Shown: piece by piece, positions 24,964 to 33,000 of the stretch
How the letters are laid out: each line of letters opens with the position of its first letter
Numbering within the stretch: the first letter of the stretch is position 1
Source: Mycobacterium sp.
Lineage (GTDB): Bacteria; Actinomycetota; Actinomycetes; Mycobacteriales; Mycobacteriaceae
Length of the DNA: 64,000 nucleotides
Assembly: GCA_020438865.1 (NCBI GenBank)
Contig: JAGQTU010000009.1
Coordinates: forward strand, 16,907 to 80,906
Direction of reading: 5' to 3'
Made by a program: the position numbers and the translations under genes
Notes under the pieces: generated by a model
Database searches by the model: none
What the model saw: the letters and a program-made list of their open reading frames with translations, nothing else
Told to the model about the DNA's origin: nothing

Positions 24964-25849
24964 GCACGCGGCCCAGGAACGCGACCTGGTGGTCGGCGGC
25001 CTTGTCGAACCATCCGTTGCCCGGCCAGACGTCGAAATGATCACACGGATAGTGGTGTACCACGCCCCGGGCCAGCACCGCGGTCTTGGCCACCGAGTCG
25101 GCGGGCACGTAACGGTCGAAGTCGGCGATTTGGAACAGCGCCGGGCAGCGCACTCGCCTGGCGGCGTCGGCGGTTCGGATGCCGGCGATCTGCAGGCCCA
25201 CCGCTGAGTCGACCTCGTTGCGCCAGGTCGGGCCGGCCAGTGCGGTGTAGCTCTCGTAGGCGCCGTCCAGGGTCAGCCCACCGGGCTCGCCGGGATGGGC
25301 GACCAGTGGCATCATCGTGGGACGCCCACCGCGGGCGACGTCGACGCGGCTCTTCAGCCCGATCGCCGTCCACTTCAACGCCGTCCCGACGTCGCGGTGG
25401 GCGACGGCGGCGCGGCTCACGGCCGCACCACTGGTGAGCGGTGTCATCGCGATGACGGCGGCGATGTCGTCGCGACCCGAGGCCACCCGCAGCACGTGCC
25501 CACCCGACATCGATGAACCCCACAGCACGATCCGGTTCGGGTCGACACCGGGCAGTTGTTTGGCGGCGGCGACCGCGGATTCGAAGTCGTGGATCTGCCC
25601 GACCACCGAAACCGTCTGCCGCGGTTCGCCTTCCGAGGCACCGAAGCCGCGGTAGTCGAAGGCCAGCACGTCAAGGCCTGCTTGGCTGAGTCGCTGCGCG
25701 AACGGTTCGAGACCGGAGTCCTTGGTGCCCCCGAAGCCGTGGCCCATCACCACGACGGGCCGCTGCTCATAGCCGTCGCCCTCGCCGGGGAAGTGCCAGC
25801 CGCTGCAGGTTACTCCTGCCGAATCGAAGGCGATGTCGTAGCGCGTCAT
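24917..25849 (-). CDS. Alpha/beta hydrolase (310 aa)
   Basis: Alpha/beta-hydrolase-fold protein. HGFGGTKDSG near residue 37 forms the oxyanion-hole loop, the nucleophile elbow is WGSSMSGGH near 112, and a C-terminal histidine lies in HYPCDHFDVWPG. The dienelactone-hydrolase/acyl-peptidase-like architecture (DYRGFGASEGEPRQ) suggests an esterase or lactonase. It overlaps the monooxygenase gene by 4 bp at its start. This fits a Baeyer-Villiger-like sequence in which the flavin enzyme makes an ester or lactone that this enzyme opens (inference). The last 47 bp overlap the convergent SDR gene. Confidence 0.8.
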   Translation of the reverse strand: MTRYDIAFDSAGVTCSGWHFPGEGDGYEQRPVVVMGHGFGGTKDSGLEPFAQRLSQAGLDVLAFDYRGFGASEGEPRQTVSVVGQIHDFESAVAAAKQLPGVDPNRIVLWGSSMSGGHVLRVASGRDDIAAVIAMTPLTSGAAVSRAAVAHRDVGTALKWTAIGLKSRVDVARGGRPTMMPLVAHPGEPGGLTLDGAYESYTALAGPTWRNEVDSAVGLQIAGIRTADAARRVRCPALFQIADFDRYVPADSVAKTAVLARGVVHHYPCDHFDVWPGNGWFDKAADHQVAFLGRVLSTSSSPDRRKSPQR

Positions 25850-27195
25850 ACGGTTTCCTCAACGCGGCGGCGGCGCAACTCGGCCCGCTTGACACCGGCC
25901 GGGAGCTCCCGGGTCCGGATGTCGTGCTCGTAGTGGAAGTAGTCGACCTGTTGGGTGTGCCGCGGCCGGTCCACACAGTGCCCGACGTACTTCTGTTGGT
26001 CGGCGTCGATGACCCGTTCCATCTCGGCGACCGGTGGCAGGGCATAGCGGCCGATCGCGTAGGCGGCCATCAGCTTGGCCTGACACTCGATGAAGGGGAA
26101 CAGAGTCGGGATGGCCTGGGCGAAGCCGATGAACACCAGATTGTCGATGCCGGGGGAGAACATCCGCTTGTAGAGCCGGATGTCGTTGCCGGGGGCGCTG
26201 ACGAAATCGGGGTCGAAGAACGGGAAGGTGATGTTGTAGCCGGTGGCGTAGACGATGGCGTCGAACTCGGCGCTGGTGCCGTCCTCGAAATGAACGGTGT
26301 TGCCGTCCAGTCGGGCGACGTTGGGCTTGGGGATGACGTCGCCGGAGCCCAGGCGCAGCGGCAGCTCCACCGACTGCGTCGGATGTGCCTCGAACAGCTT
26401 GTGATTGGGTTCCGGCAACCCGTAGAGAGTGGGATCGACTCCCATGTACGGGGCCATCAGCTGAATGGCCTTGCGCTGCCAGGACAGCGGGAGGTACGGC
26501 GATGTCTTCCACACGGTGTCGCCGGGCCGGCCGGCGATGTACTTGGGCACGATCCAGGCGCTCGACCGGGTCGACAGGGTGACGGTGTTCTGCAGGGTCT
26601 TGGAGGACAGTTCGACGGTGATGTCGGCTGCACTGTTGCCGATGCCGACGACCAGGATGCGTTTGCCGGTCAGGTCCAGCGGGGTCTGCGGGTCGATGTA
26701 GTGGTGTGAGTGGATGGTCTCGCCGGTGAATTCGCCCGGAAAATCCGGATACCGGGCATCCCAGTGGTGCCCGTTGCCGACGACGAGCAGGTCGAACTCG
26801 CGGGTCTCACCGCGCTGGTCGGTGATCTCCCAGCCGCCGTCGGGACGCCGCGCGGCATGCTGCACGCCGTTGTTGAACTCGATGTCGTCCAGCAGGCCGA
26901 AGGCGTCGGCGTAGGAGTCGAGGTAGGCCTTGATCTCGCTGTGGTGCGGGAACGACGGAAAGTGCTCCGGGATCGGAAAGTCCTTGAACGACAACCGTTC
27001 TTTCGAGGTGTCGATGTGCAGTGAGCGGTACGCGCTGGACAGGCCGTTCGGGTTGCCGAACGCCCAGTTGCCGCCGATGCGGTCGGAGAGCTCGAACGTG
27101 GTGTACCCGACGCCGTAGTCCTTGAGCATCTTGCCGGACGTCAGCCCGCTGATTCCGGCGCCGATGATCGCTGTGCGGGGCGGGTTCTCGGCCAT
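25846..27195 (-). CDS. Flavin-containing monooxygenase (449 aa)
   Basis: Class B flavin monooxygenase with two dinucleotide-binding motifs, GAGISG (residues 12-17, FAD) and GIGNSAAD (near 180, NADPH). Between them is the fingerprint F-x-G-x3-H-x3-Y (FTGETIHSHHY), which is the FMO rather than the Baeyer-Villiger (W) form. The ATGYNITFPF segment is also conserved. The protein would hydroxylate N or S, or oxidise a carbonyl, of a small hydrophobic molecule. It is encoded between a phosphotransferase (9 bp upstream) and an alpha/beta hydrolase (4-bp overlap) in one minus-strand operon. Confidence 0.9.
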   Translation of the reverse strand: MAENPPRTAIIGAGISGLTSGKMLKDYGVGYTTFELSDRIGGNWAFGNPNGLSSAYRSLHIDTSKERLSFKDFPIPEHFPSFPHHSEIKAYLDSYADAFGLLDDIEFNNGVQHAARRPDGGWEITDQRGETREFDLLVVGNGHHWDARYPDFPGEFTGETIHSHHYIDPQTPLDLTGKRILVVGIGNSAADITVELSSKTLQNTVTLSTRSSAWIVPKYIAGRPGDTVWKTSPYLPLSWQRKAIQLMAPYMGVDPTLYGLPEPNHKLFEAHPTQSVELPLRLGSGDVIPKPNVARLDGNTVHFEDGTSAEFDAIVYATGYNITFPFFDPDFVSAPGNDIRLYKRMFSPGIDNLVFIGFAQAIPTLFPFIECQAKLMAAYAIGRYALPPVAEMERVIDADQQKYVGHCVDRPRHTQQVDYFHYEHDIRTRELPAGVKRAELRRRRVEETV

Positions 27196-27204
27196 GGGAT
27201 GCCC

Positions 27205-28281
27205 CTATTCGGATGCGACGAGGTCGAGGGTGCCCAGGTCGCGGATCGCCCGACAGCCCCGGCGCAGCATCGCGGCCATCATGTCGTCGCCGCGTTCGGT
27301 TTCCACGGAGAACGCGCATCCGAGCGCGGAGATCAGCGGGACCTGGATCATGCCGAGGCGGTAGTCGTGCCAGCAGGTGGACTGGTCGTAGCCGGTGACG
27401 CCCTGTTCGCACAGTGCCCGGTGGTAGTCGCTGACGAGTTCTGGTTCCACCTCGGCGCGCAGTTCGGGTTCCAGACTGGTGCCGGTGAAATAGGCGAGGT
27501 CGCGGCCGGCCAGCCCGACGCCGAGGGTCTGCCAGTCGACGACGGTGACCCGGTCACCATCGAACAGCAGGTTGTCCAGGCGATAGTCGCCGTGCAGCAG
27601 GGCATACCGGTCAGGTGCCTGGAGCAGCCAGGGCGTCACCAAACCCATTGATGCGACGAGGGTTTCGGCATCGACGTCGGTCAACTTGCCCTCGAGCTTC
27701 TCCACGGTGATATCGGCCGCCATCTTGGCGACCTCGCCCATACCGCGGACGGCGTCCTCGCCGGTGACGCTCATCGCCAGGCCCTCGAAGGTCTGCCAGT
27801 GTGGATCACACCAGGTGGGTCCGTGCAGTCCGGCGAGTGCACGCACCGCCAGGCGGGCCTCGTCGAGGCCGCAGCCGGCGATCTGGTCGCCCTGCACCGC
27901 GGGGGCCTGATCGGCCAGTAGCAGCGCGTAGCTGGCGCCCTCGTCGGTGATCTCGCAGCTGAAGCACTCCGGGATAGGGATGGTCACCCGGTCGGCGACC
28001 GAGGAGTAGAAGGCGCACTCGCTGCGATAGCCCAGCGACACCCGGTCACGAACGGCGTCGTCACCGGACGGCAGCTTGAGGATGAAGCTGTCCGGCAGTC
28101 CGTGCGGATTGCTTGCGTAGCCGGCTGTCACCCGGAAGGTGGCTCCGGTCTGCCCGGTGCCCACGGGGCGGACGTCGATGGCGACGACATCGGCCGCCGT
28201 CCCCCGGCGGCCGAGGACATCGGCGAGCCACGCGGCGGTGACATCGGAGGGATACCGGGGTATGGCGGACACGGCGCTCAT
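27205..28281 (-). CDS. Aminoglycoside phosphotransferase-fold kinase (358 aa)
   Basis: APH/ecdysteroid-kinase-like phosphotransferase. The catalytic loop is LLHGDYRLDNLLF near residue 228 (His-Gly-Asp ... Asn) and the metal Asp follows in VVDWQ. Actinobacterial relatives are often found beside FadE and CoA-ligase genes, where they may phosphorylate alcohols. The substrate here is unknown and antibiotic resistance should not be assumed. The ATG at 28281 has only a weak ribosome site. It overlaps, as ATGA, the stop of a 17-codon leader ORF with a very strong site, so translation is probably coupled. Confidence 0.8.
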   Translation of the reverse strand: MSAVSAIPRYPSDVTAAWLADVLGRRGTAADVVAIDVRPVGTGQTGATFRVTAGYASNPHGLPDSFILKLPSGDDAVRDRVSLGYRSECAFYSSVADRVTIPIPECFSCEITDEGASYALLLADQAPAVQGDQIAGCGLDEARLAVRALAGLHGPTWCDPHWQTFEGLAMSVTGEDAVRGMGEVAKMAADITVEKLEGKLTDVDAETLVASMGLVTPWLLQAPDRYALLHGDYRLDNLLFDGDRVTVVDWQTLGVGLAGRDLAYFTGTSLEPELRAEVEPELVSDYHRALCEQGVTGYDQSTCWHDYRLGMIQVPLISALGCAFSVETERGDDMMAAMLRRGCRAIRDLGTLDLVASE

Positions 28282-28331
28282 CGTGTCACCGACCTTGCCT
28301 CGACGGAATGTTGGTCACCGGCGAACGCCAC
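28278..28331 (-). CDS. Possible 17-residue leader peptide
   Basis: Short open frame starting GTG at 28331 with AAGGAGG 5 nt upstream, the best ribosome site in the region. It reads MAFAGDQHSVEARSVTR and ends in TGA overlapping the ATG of the phosphotransferase gene. The downstream start lacks a good site of its own. The arrangement suggests translational coupling or a control peptide. It is equally possible that only the ribosome landing matters. No homologue is recognised. Confidence 0.45.
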   Translation of the reverse strand: MAFAGDQHSVEARSVTR

Positions 28332-28429
28332 CGTAGCCTCCTTAGCGAAAATTCAACTGTAAGGCATACGGCAACCGCCGAGACGGGTGCCGGAGCACGG
28401 TGAGAGGAGTCGACGACGAATCGGAATCG

Positions 28430-28506
28430 TGGTGGCCAGGGCCGGGATCGAACCGGCGACCTTCCGCTTTTCAGGCGGACGCTCGTACCAACTGAGCTAC
28501 CTGGCC
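28430..28506 (-). tRNA. tRNA-Phe (GAA)
   Basis: Full cloverleaf on the minus strand. The acceptor GGCCAGG pairs with CCTGGCC, the D-arm contains AGCTCAGTTGG, the anticodon loop CTGAAAA gives GAA, the T-loop is GGTTCGATCC, and CCA is encoded (28430-28432). The first of three minus-strand tRNA genes, corresponding to the pheU-aspT-gltT cluster of mycobacteria. Confidence 0.95.
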
Positions 28507-28545
28507 GGAAGGCACTGTTGCCACCGAGTGCCTCACCGCAAGAAA

Positions 28546-28622
28546 TGGCGACCCTGACGGGACTCGAACCCGCGACCTCCGCCGTGACAGGGCGGCGCGC
28601 TAACCAACTGCGCCACAGGGCC
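28546..28622 (-). tRNA. tRNA-Asp (GTC)
   Basis: Cloverleaf on the minus strand with acceptor GGCCCTG/CAGGGTC (one G-U pair), D-arm GCGCAGTTGGTTAGCGC, anticodon loop CTGTCAC (GTC), T-loop GGTTCGAGTCC and encoded CCA at 28546-28548. It lies 39 bp upstream of tRNA-Phe, probably in one precursor. Confidence 0.95.
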
Positions 28623-28668
28623 TTGCTCTACTGCGCTGTACTGCCCGCTCCGCGTGCCGCGGTGCGTG

Positions 28669-28741
28669 TACCCCCTACGGGATTCGAACCCGCGCTACCG
28701 CCTTGAAAGGGCGGCGTCCTAGGCCGCTAGACGAAGGGGGC
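28669..28741 (-). tRNA. tRNA-Glu (TTC)
   Basis: Cloverleaf on the minus strand with acceptor GCCCCCT/AGGGGGT, D-arm CGTCTAGCGGCCTAGGACG, anticodon loop CTTTCAA (TTC) and T-loop GGTTCGAATCC. The 3' end continues with CAC, so CCA is not encoded and must be added after transcription. Confidence 0.94.
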
Positions 28742-28865
28742 CAGAGCCGAATCTCTCCGGGGTACTCGCAACTCAACCACGTTGGGAGCCTCGATAGCTT
28801 AGGCCACGGCCACCCGAATCCTCAAACGAGCCCCACTCGGCCACCCAGTATCCTGATCGCTGCCG

Positions 28866-28938
28866 GCCCCTATAGCTCAGTTGGTAGAGCTACGGACTTT
28901 TAATCCGCAGGTCCTAGGTTCGAGTCCTAGTGGGGGCA
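28866..28938 (+). tRNA. tRNA-Lys (TTT)
   Basis: Cloverleaf on the plus strand, divergent from tRNA-Glu, with acceptor GCCCCTA/TGGGGGC, D-arm AGCTCAGTTGGTAGAGC, anticodon loop CTTTTAA (TTT) and T-loop GGTTCGAGTCC. CCA is not encoded (CACCG follows). The 124 bp between it and tRNA-Glu must hold both promoters. Confidence 0.95.
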
Positions 28939-28998
28939 CCGACAACCCACAACGACCCGATCGCCGGGGACGAGTGGCGTATCCGCCATGGTCAGGCA

Positions 28999-29010
28999 TA
29001 GTCTTTGCGC
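28999..29010 (+). promoter_or_regulatory. -10 box of a leaderless transcript
   Basis: TAGTCT (28999-29004), then 6 nt, then the GTG at 29011. The spacing places the transcription start at the first base of the start codon, so the GAF-domain mRNA is probably leaderless. Confidence 0.55.
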
Positions 29011-29694
29011 GTGATCGAACCGACGCCGACCGACGCCGGCGCCGGGGACGGCGCGCCGGCGAGCAGCGACGCCGATTCCCCAGGGGGGCGAAGCTCCGTC
29101 GAGCCGGCCGCCGCCCAGCGGTTGGTCGCCACCTTCATCCACGCCGACGACCCCGCGGTCGGCGCCGTCGTCGACCAGTTGTCGGCCGAGGACGACCAGC
29201 GGGTGGCGACGCTGATGGACGTCGTGCTGTCCGATCCGGATCGGTTGCAGGCGCTGCACGACTCCGGCCTGATGGACGGTCTGCCCAACATCGCACTCGA
29301 CCAGATCGCCAGGATGACCACGGACGCCCTGGGAACCTCGCTGGCGTCGGTGACCCTGGTCGGTCAGGACCGGCAGTTCCTCGCCGGGTGCAACGTGCCG
29401 GAGACCGGCTTCCCCAGGTCGCGCCCGTTGACGCTGTCGTTCTCCAAATTCGTGGTCGCCAGCGGTCGCACGCTGATCGTTCACGACGCCACCAGGCACC
29501 GGTTGTTCGCCCAGCATCCGGCGGTGCAGGGCGGTGTGGTGGTCGCCTTCGTCGGTGTCCCGCTCATCGACAGCCGGGGCCACACCATCGGCACGTTGTC
29601 GACCTGGGATGACCATCCCCGGCACTGGACGACCGGCCAGATCCAGATCCTCACCGACCTCGCCCAGGTCGCCGCCACGAAGGTGTTCCGATGA
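29011..29694 (+). CDS. GAF-domain protein (227 aa)
   Basis: Protein with a disordered, Ala/Asp/Ser-rich N-terminus (about 30 residues) and one GAF domain in the C-terminal two-thirds (IARMTTDALGTSLASVTLVGQDRQFLAGCNVP ... VVAFVGVPLIDSRGHTIGTLSTWDD). No output domain follows, so it may be a small-molecule or redox sensor acting through a partner. The GTG start fits a leaderless mRNA. A TTG two codons earlier is also in frame. It precedes the glycosylphosphotransferase gene by 132 bp in the same orientation. Confidence 0.75.
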   Translation: MIEPTPTDAGAGDGAPASSDADSPGGRSSVEPAAAQRLVATFIHADDPAVGAVVDQLSAEDDQRVATLMDVVLSDPDRLQALHDSGLMDGLPNIALDQIARMTTDALGTSLASVTLVGQDRQFLAGCNVPETGFPRSRPLTLSFSKFVVASGRTLIVHDATRHRLFAQHPAVQGGVVVAFVGVPLIDSRGHTIGTLSTWDDHPRHWTTGQIQILTDLAQVAATKVFR

Positions 29695-29826
29695 GGTTTT
29701 CGCAAACCGCCTTGTGGGGAGTTGTACCCCCGCATTTCCAGGGAAAAAGTACAGATAAATCCCGGATGGCAACCTTGTGTTCCGGTAACCTGCGGTCTGT
29801 GTTTGTGCGGGGGTGAATCGAGACTG

Positions 29827-31320
29827 ATGGCGACGAAGACGCTCCGCCTGGACGAGCCGACGGACGCTCGGCTGCCGGTGTCGCCGTCGCGCGCGTCTTC
29901 TGGGAGCAGGTTCGCCCGCCTGATCCGTCTGGATCCGCTGAGCACAATCGTCACGATCGCCATCGACGTGCTGTCGGCGTCGGTGGCAACGTTCTTGGCC
30001 TACTGGTGGGTGTCGAAGTCGCACGAGGCCACCCCACCGCTGTGGATGATCCTGCTATACGTCCCCACCGTCATCGGGATGCTCGCGGCCCGACGGGTGT
30101 ACCGGCGCCGGCTCAACCGCAAGTTCCTCGACGAGATCGGACCGATCGAGGCGACCGTCGCCCTGGCGAGCATGTTCCTGCTCACCCTGATGACCCTTGG
30201 CCGCGTTCCCGGACAGACCGAGCAGACGGTACTGCGGGTGTGGATCTGCGCCGCAGTGCTGATGCCGACCGGCCGGCTGATCCGCGCGGCCATCCAGCGC
30301 AGCCTGCGCCGCCACCACCACCTGATGTCGCCCACCCTGATCGTCGGCAACGGACGGATCGCCACCCGCATCGTCGAGCGCCTCAAGTCGATGCCCGAAC
30401 TCGGCCTGGACCCGGTCGGCCTGATCGACGCCGAGGCCCCCTGGGCCGGCCCGGACGGCAGCACGATGCCCGCCCTACCCAACCTGGGCACCCCGGAGAC
30501 CATCGAGCAGGCCATTCTGCAGACCGGCGCCGAGGGTGTCGTCGTAGCGTTCTCGCGCACGGAGGACGAGCTGCTCACCCACGTGGTGCGGGTTGCCCAC
30601 CACCACGAGGCCCGGGTCTGGGTGGTGCCCCGGATGTTCGACGTGATCGGCTCGCACGCACGCTTCGAACACGTCGGTGGCCTGCCGCTGATCGCGCTCG
30701 CCCACACCAACCCGCGGGGCTGGCAGTTCGCGATCAAGCACTTCATCGACCGGGTGTGCTCGTCGCTCGGCCTGCTGTTGATTTCGCCGCTGTTCCTGAC
30801 CCTGATGCTGCTGGTCCGGCTGAGTTCGCCGGGTCCGATCTTCTTCCGGCAGCCGCGCGTCGGGCGCGACGGGAAGGTCTTCGACTGTCTGAAGTTCCGC
30901 ACCATGCGCCCGCCCCGGCCGTCCGATGCCGACTTCGAACTGAAGTCGGGCGCGGCGCCGGGCGGCGTCGAGGGGGTCGACCGGCGCACGGCGATCGGCA
31001 AGATCATGCGGGCGACGTCGATGGACGAACTGCCACAGCTGATCAACGTGATCAAGGGCGAGATGAGCCTGGTCGGCCCGCGGCCCGAGCGTCCGGAGTT
31101 CGTCGAGCTCTTCGAGATGCAGATCCGCCGGTACGGCGAACGGCATCGGGTGAAGGCCGGCATGACCGGTTGGGCGCAGGTGCACGGCCTGCGCGGGCAG
31201 ACCTCGATCGCCGACCGCGCGGAGTGGGACAACTACTACATCGAGAACTGGTCGTTGACCCTGGACTTCAAGATCCTGTTGCTGACGGTGCTGGCCGTCC
31301 TGCGCCGCGCCCCCGAGTAG
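29827..31320 (+). CDS. Polyprenyl glycosylphosphotransferase (497 aa)
   Basis: Membrane enzyme of the WbaP/exopolysaccharide glycosylphosphotransferase family. It transfers a sugar-1-phosphate to a polyprenyl phosphate carrier at the inner membrane and so starts a cell-surface glycan. Several N-terminal membrane helices (about residues 30-145) are followed by a Rossmann-like CoA-binding_3 domain (TLIVGNGRIATRIVERL). A membrane hairpin near 315 comes next, then the catalytic domain with KFRTM, DELPQLINVIKGEMSLVGPRPE and GWAQVHGLRG. The ATG at 29827 follows GGGGGTGA. The 132 bp upstream hold a small GGGG/CCCC hairpin but no gene I recognise. Confidence 0.88.
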   Translation: MATKTLRLDEPTDARLPVSPSRASSGSRFARLIRLDPLSTIVTIAIDVLSASVATFLAYWWVSKSHEATPPLWMILLYVPTVIGMLAARRVYRRRLNRKFLDEIGPIEATVALASMFLLTLMTLGRVPGQTEQTVLRVWICAAVLMPTGRLIRAAIQRSLRRHHHLMSPTLIVGNGRIATRIVERLKSMPELGLDPVGLIDAEAPWAGPDGSTMPALPNLGTPETIEQAILQTGAEGVVVAFSRTEDELLTHVVRVAHHHEARVWVVPRMFDVIGSHARFEHVGGLPLIALAHTNPRGWQFAIKHFIDRVCSSLGLLLISPLFLTLMLLVRLSSPGPIFFRQPRVGRDGKVFDCLKFRTMRPPRPSDADFELKSGAAPGGVEGVDRRTAIGKIMRATSMDELPQLINVIKGEMSLVGPRPERPEFVELFEMQIRRYGERHRVKAGMTGWAQVHGLRGQTSIADRAEWDNYYIENWSLTLDFKILLLTVLAVLRRAPE

Positions 31321-31328
31321 GGCGAACG

Positions 31329-32348
31329 TTACCGCGGCGAGCCCGCCGCACCCACGTAGTGAATCCCCTTGTCCCGCTCGGTGATCGGCGGCAGGTTGCG
31401 CGCCGGGGTGTGCACCAGCGGGGCATCGGCCGGGATCCGGCCCTCGGCGCGATCCCAACCCGCCCGGGCCCGCGGGTGCATGCGCCTGCGGCGCGGCAAC
31501 AACTTGAAGGCCAGGTTGACCCCCTGCCCGAACCTACGGTGCAGCCAGGCGTCGCGCGCCGACCAGGTGTAGCCCATCAACTCGCGCACCGGCTCGTCAT
31601 ACAGCCCGACCGTCACCCACACCGCGAACGGTTCCATCACCCTGAGGTAGGCCGACCACAAGCAATCCGGAATCCATTGCCCATCAAGCGGTTTGGGCAT
31701 CGACTTCAGGTTGAGCACCTCACGCGCCGCCCAGGTGTTCTCCAGCTCCTCGCGGCACATCCGGTTCCAGTAAACCCGAAAGTCCTCCCACGTCTGGGGA
31801 ACCGGCCGCATGCTCATGCCGTACATCCGGTACCAGGTGACGTGCTCGTCGAACAGCTGGCGCTTCTGCGCCTCGGTGAGGCCGTCACCGAAGTGCTCGG
31901 CCGTCAGGATCGTGCCCATGAAGAAGGTCGCGTGCGCCCAGTAGAAGACGTCCGGGTTCAGCGCGCTGTAGTGCCGGCCCTGCTCGTCGACCCCCTTGAT
32001 CGGGATGTGGTAGTCGCGTACCTCGGCGCCCGTGGCCGGGGCGCGCTCACCGTCGAACACCACGCCCCCGATCGGGTATAGCGAACGGAACAGCCGCGGG
32101 AGCCGCTCGGTGAAGAAGATCGAGTGATCCTTGACCGCGGCGCCGAGCTGCGGGTGCATGTTCTGCATCGACCCCGCCCACGGTCCCTGCAGCAGGCCGC
32201 GCCAGTCACCGAAGATCCTCCAGGTCAGTGAATCCGGTCCGAGGGGTCGGGCCGGGGCCCGGTAGCCGCCGCCCGTCACCGGGCAGCCGGCCTCCGCCGA
32301 GGCGCCGTCGCTGGTGGGCGGGTGCGTCTCGGAAGTATGTTGGCTCAA
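31329..32348 (-). CDS. DUF2236 / MpaB-family oxygenase-like protein (339 aa)
   Basis: Oxygenase MpaB/latex-clearing-protein-like family (DUF2236), whose characterised members bind haem and cleave C-C bonds. The family pattern is visible in FWAHATFF-type sequence near residue 135 (DVFYWAHATFFMG), the WYRMYGMSMRPVP segment and the RFGQGVNLAFKLLPRRRRMHPRARAGW C-terminal region. The start is TTG at 32348 with AAAGG 8 nt upstream. It is divergent from a TetR gene, as Rv0826 is from Rv0825c in M. tuberculosis, and an 18-bp palindrome lies between them. The substrate is unknown. Confidence 0.8.
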   Translation of the reverse strand: MSQHTSETHPPTSDGASAEAGCPVTGGGYRAPARPLGPDSLTWRIFGDWRGLLQGPWAGSMQNMHPQLGAAVKDHSIFFTERLPRLFRSLYPIGGVVFDGERAPATGAEVRDYHIPIKGVDEQGRHYSALNPDVFYWAHATFFMGTILTAEHFGDGLTEAQKRQLFDEHVTWYRMYGMSMRPVPQTWEDFRVYWNRMCREELENTWAAREVLNLKSMPKPLDGQWIPDCLWSAYLRVMEPFAVWVTVGLYDEPVRELMGYTWSARDAWLHRRFGQGVNLAFKLLPRRRRMHPRARAGWDRAEGRIPADAPLVHTPARNLPPITERDKGIHYVGAAGSPR

Positions 32349-32381
32349 CTGGTGACCTTTCCTCGGCGGCGGCCGACGACT

Positions 32382-32399
32382 TGACTACGCACGTTGTCA
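32382..32399. promoter_or_regulatory. Candidate TetR operator
   Basis: TGACTACG (32382-32389), CA, CGTTGTCA (32392-32399): the arms match at 7 of 8 positions. It lies midway in the 70-bp divergent region between the DUF2236 gene and the TetR gene, 20 bp before the TetR GTG. Confidence 0.55.
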
Positions 32400-32418
32400 C
32401 CTCGAGCCTAGGAGGGTT

Positions 32419-33000
32419 GTGACCTCGGGTCAACGACGGGGCCGCTGGTCGGGTGTTCCCCTCCGGGACCGCCAGGTGCGTCGCCGCGACGAATTGATCC
32501 TCGCGGGGGTCACGCTGCTCGGCGGAGCGGGCGGCCCCGCATTGACCGTTCGGGCGGTGTGCCGCGAAGCCGGCCTGACCGAGCGCTACTTCTACGAAAG
32601 CTTCAGCGACCGTGACGAATTCGTCCGGGCCGTATATGACGACGTCTGCAGCCGCGCGATGTCCGCACTGATGTCGGCGAGCACCCCGCGCGAGGCGGTG
32701 GAACAGTTCGTCGAGTTGATGGTCGACGATCCGGTGCGCGGCCGCGTCCTGCTGCTGGCCCCCGAGGTGGAGCCGGTGCTGGTGCGCTCCGGTGCGGAAT
32801 GGATGCCGACGTTCATCGGCCTGCTGCAGCGCAAACTGACCACCATCGGCGATCCGACGGTGCAGAACATGGTGGCCACCGGGCTGGTGGGGGCGTTGAC
32901 GGCGCTGTTCACCGCCTACCTGAACGGCCGACTTACGGCCTCCCGCGAGCAGTTCATCGACTACTGCGTGGATCTGTTGCTCAGCCGGGCGACGCGCTAG
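32419..33000 (+). CDS. TetR family transcriptional regulator (193 aa)
   Basis: TetR repressor with an N-terminal helix-turn-helix (LTVRAVCREAGLTERYFYESFSDRDEFVRAVYDD, about residues 42-76) and a short C-terminal domain. The GTG start follows AGGAGG closely. It is divergent from the DUF2236 oxygenase gene and very likely regulates it and itself through the palindrome at 32382-32399. Synteny matches Rv0825c. Its stop overlaps the stop of the convergent PASTA-like gene (32997-33000). Confidence 0.85.
   Translation: MTSGQRRGRWSGVPLRDRQVRRRDELILAGVTLLGGAGGPALTVRAVCREAGLTERYFYESFSDRDEFVRAVYDDVCSRAMSALMSASTPREAVEQFVELMVDDPVRGRVLLLAPEVEPVLVRSGAEWMPTFIGLLQRKLTTIGDPTVQNMVATGLVGALTALFTAYLNGRLTASREQFIDYCVDLLLSRATR

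Noticed and set aside
27205-28281. Aminoglycoside resistance gene
   Set aside because: The APH fold is present, but the gene sits in a catabolic operon and resembles the broad actinobacterial kinase group of unknown substrate. There is no basis for a resistance call.
28340-28364. Inverted repeat CCTTA...TAAGG as an operator for the phosphotransferase operon
   Set aside because: The arms are only 5 bp and one overlaps the AAGGAGG ribosome site of the leader ORF, which explains the match.
28430-28940. Integration site of a mobile element at the tRNA cluster
   Set aside because: No integrase, no direct repeat of a tRNA 3' end and no shift in gene content typical of an integrated element was seen nearby.
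29695-29826. Riboswitch upstream of the glycosylphosphotransferase gene
   Set aside because: A GGGG/CCCC hairpin and purine-rich stretches are present, but no consensus core of a riboswitch class I know could be found.
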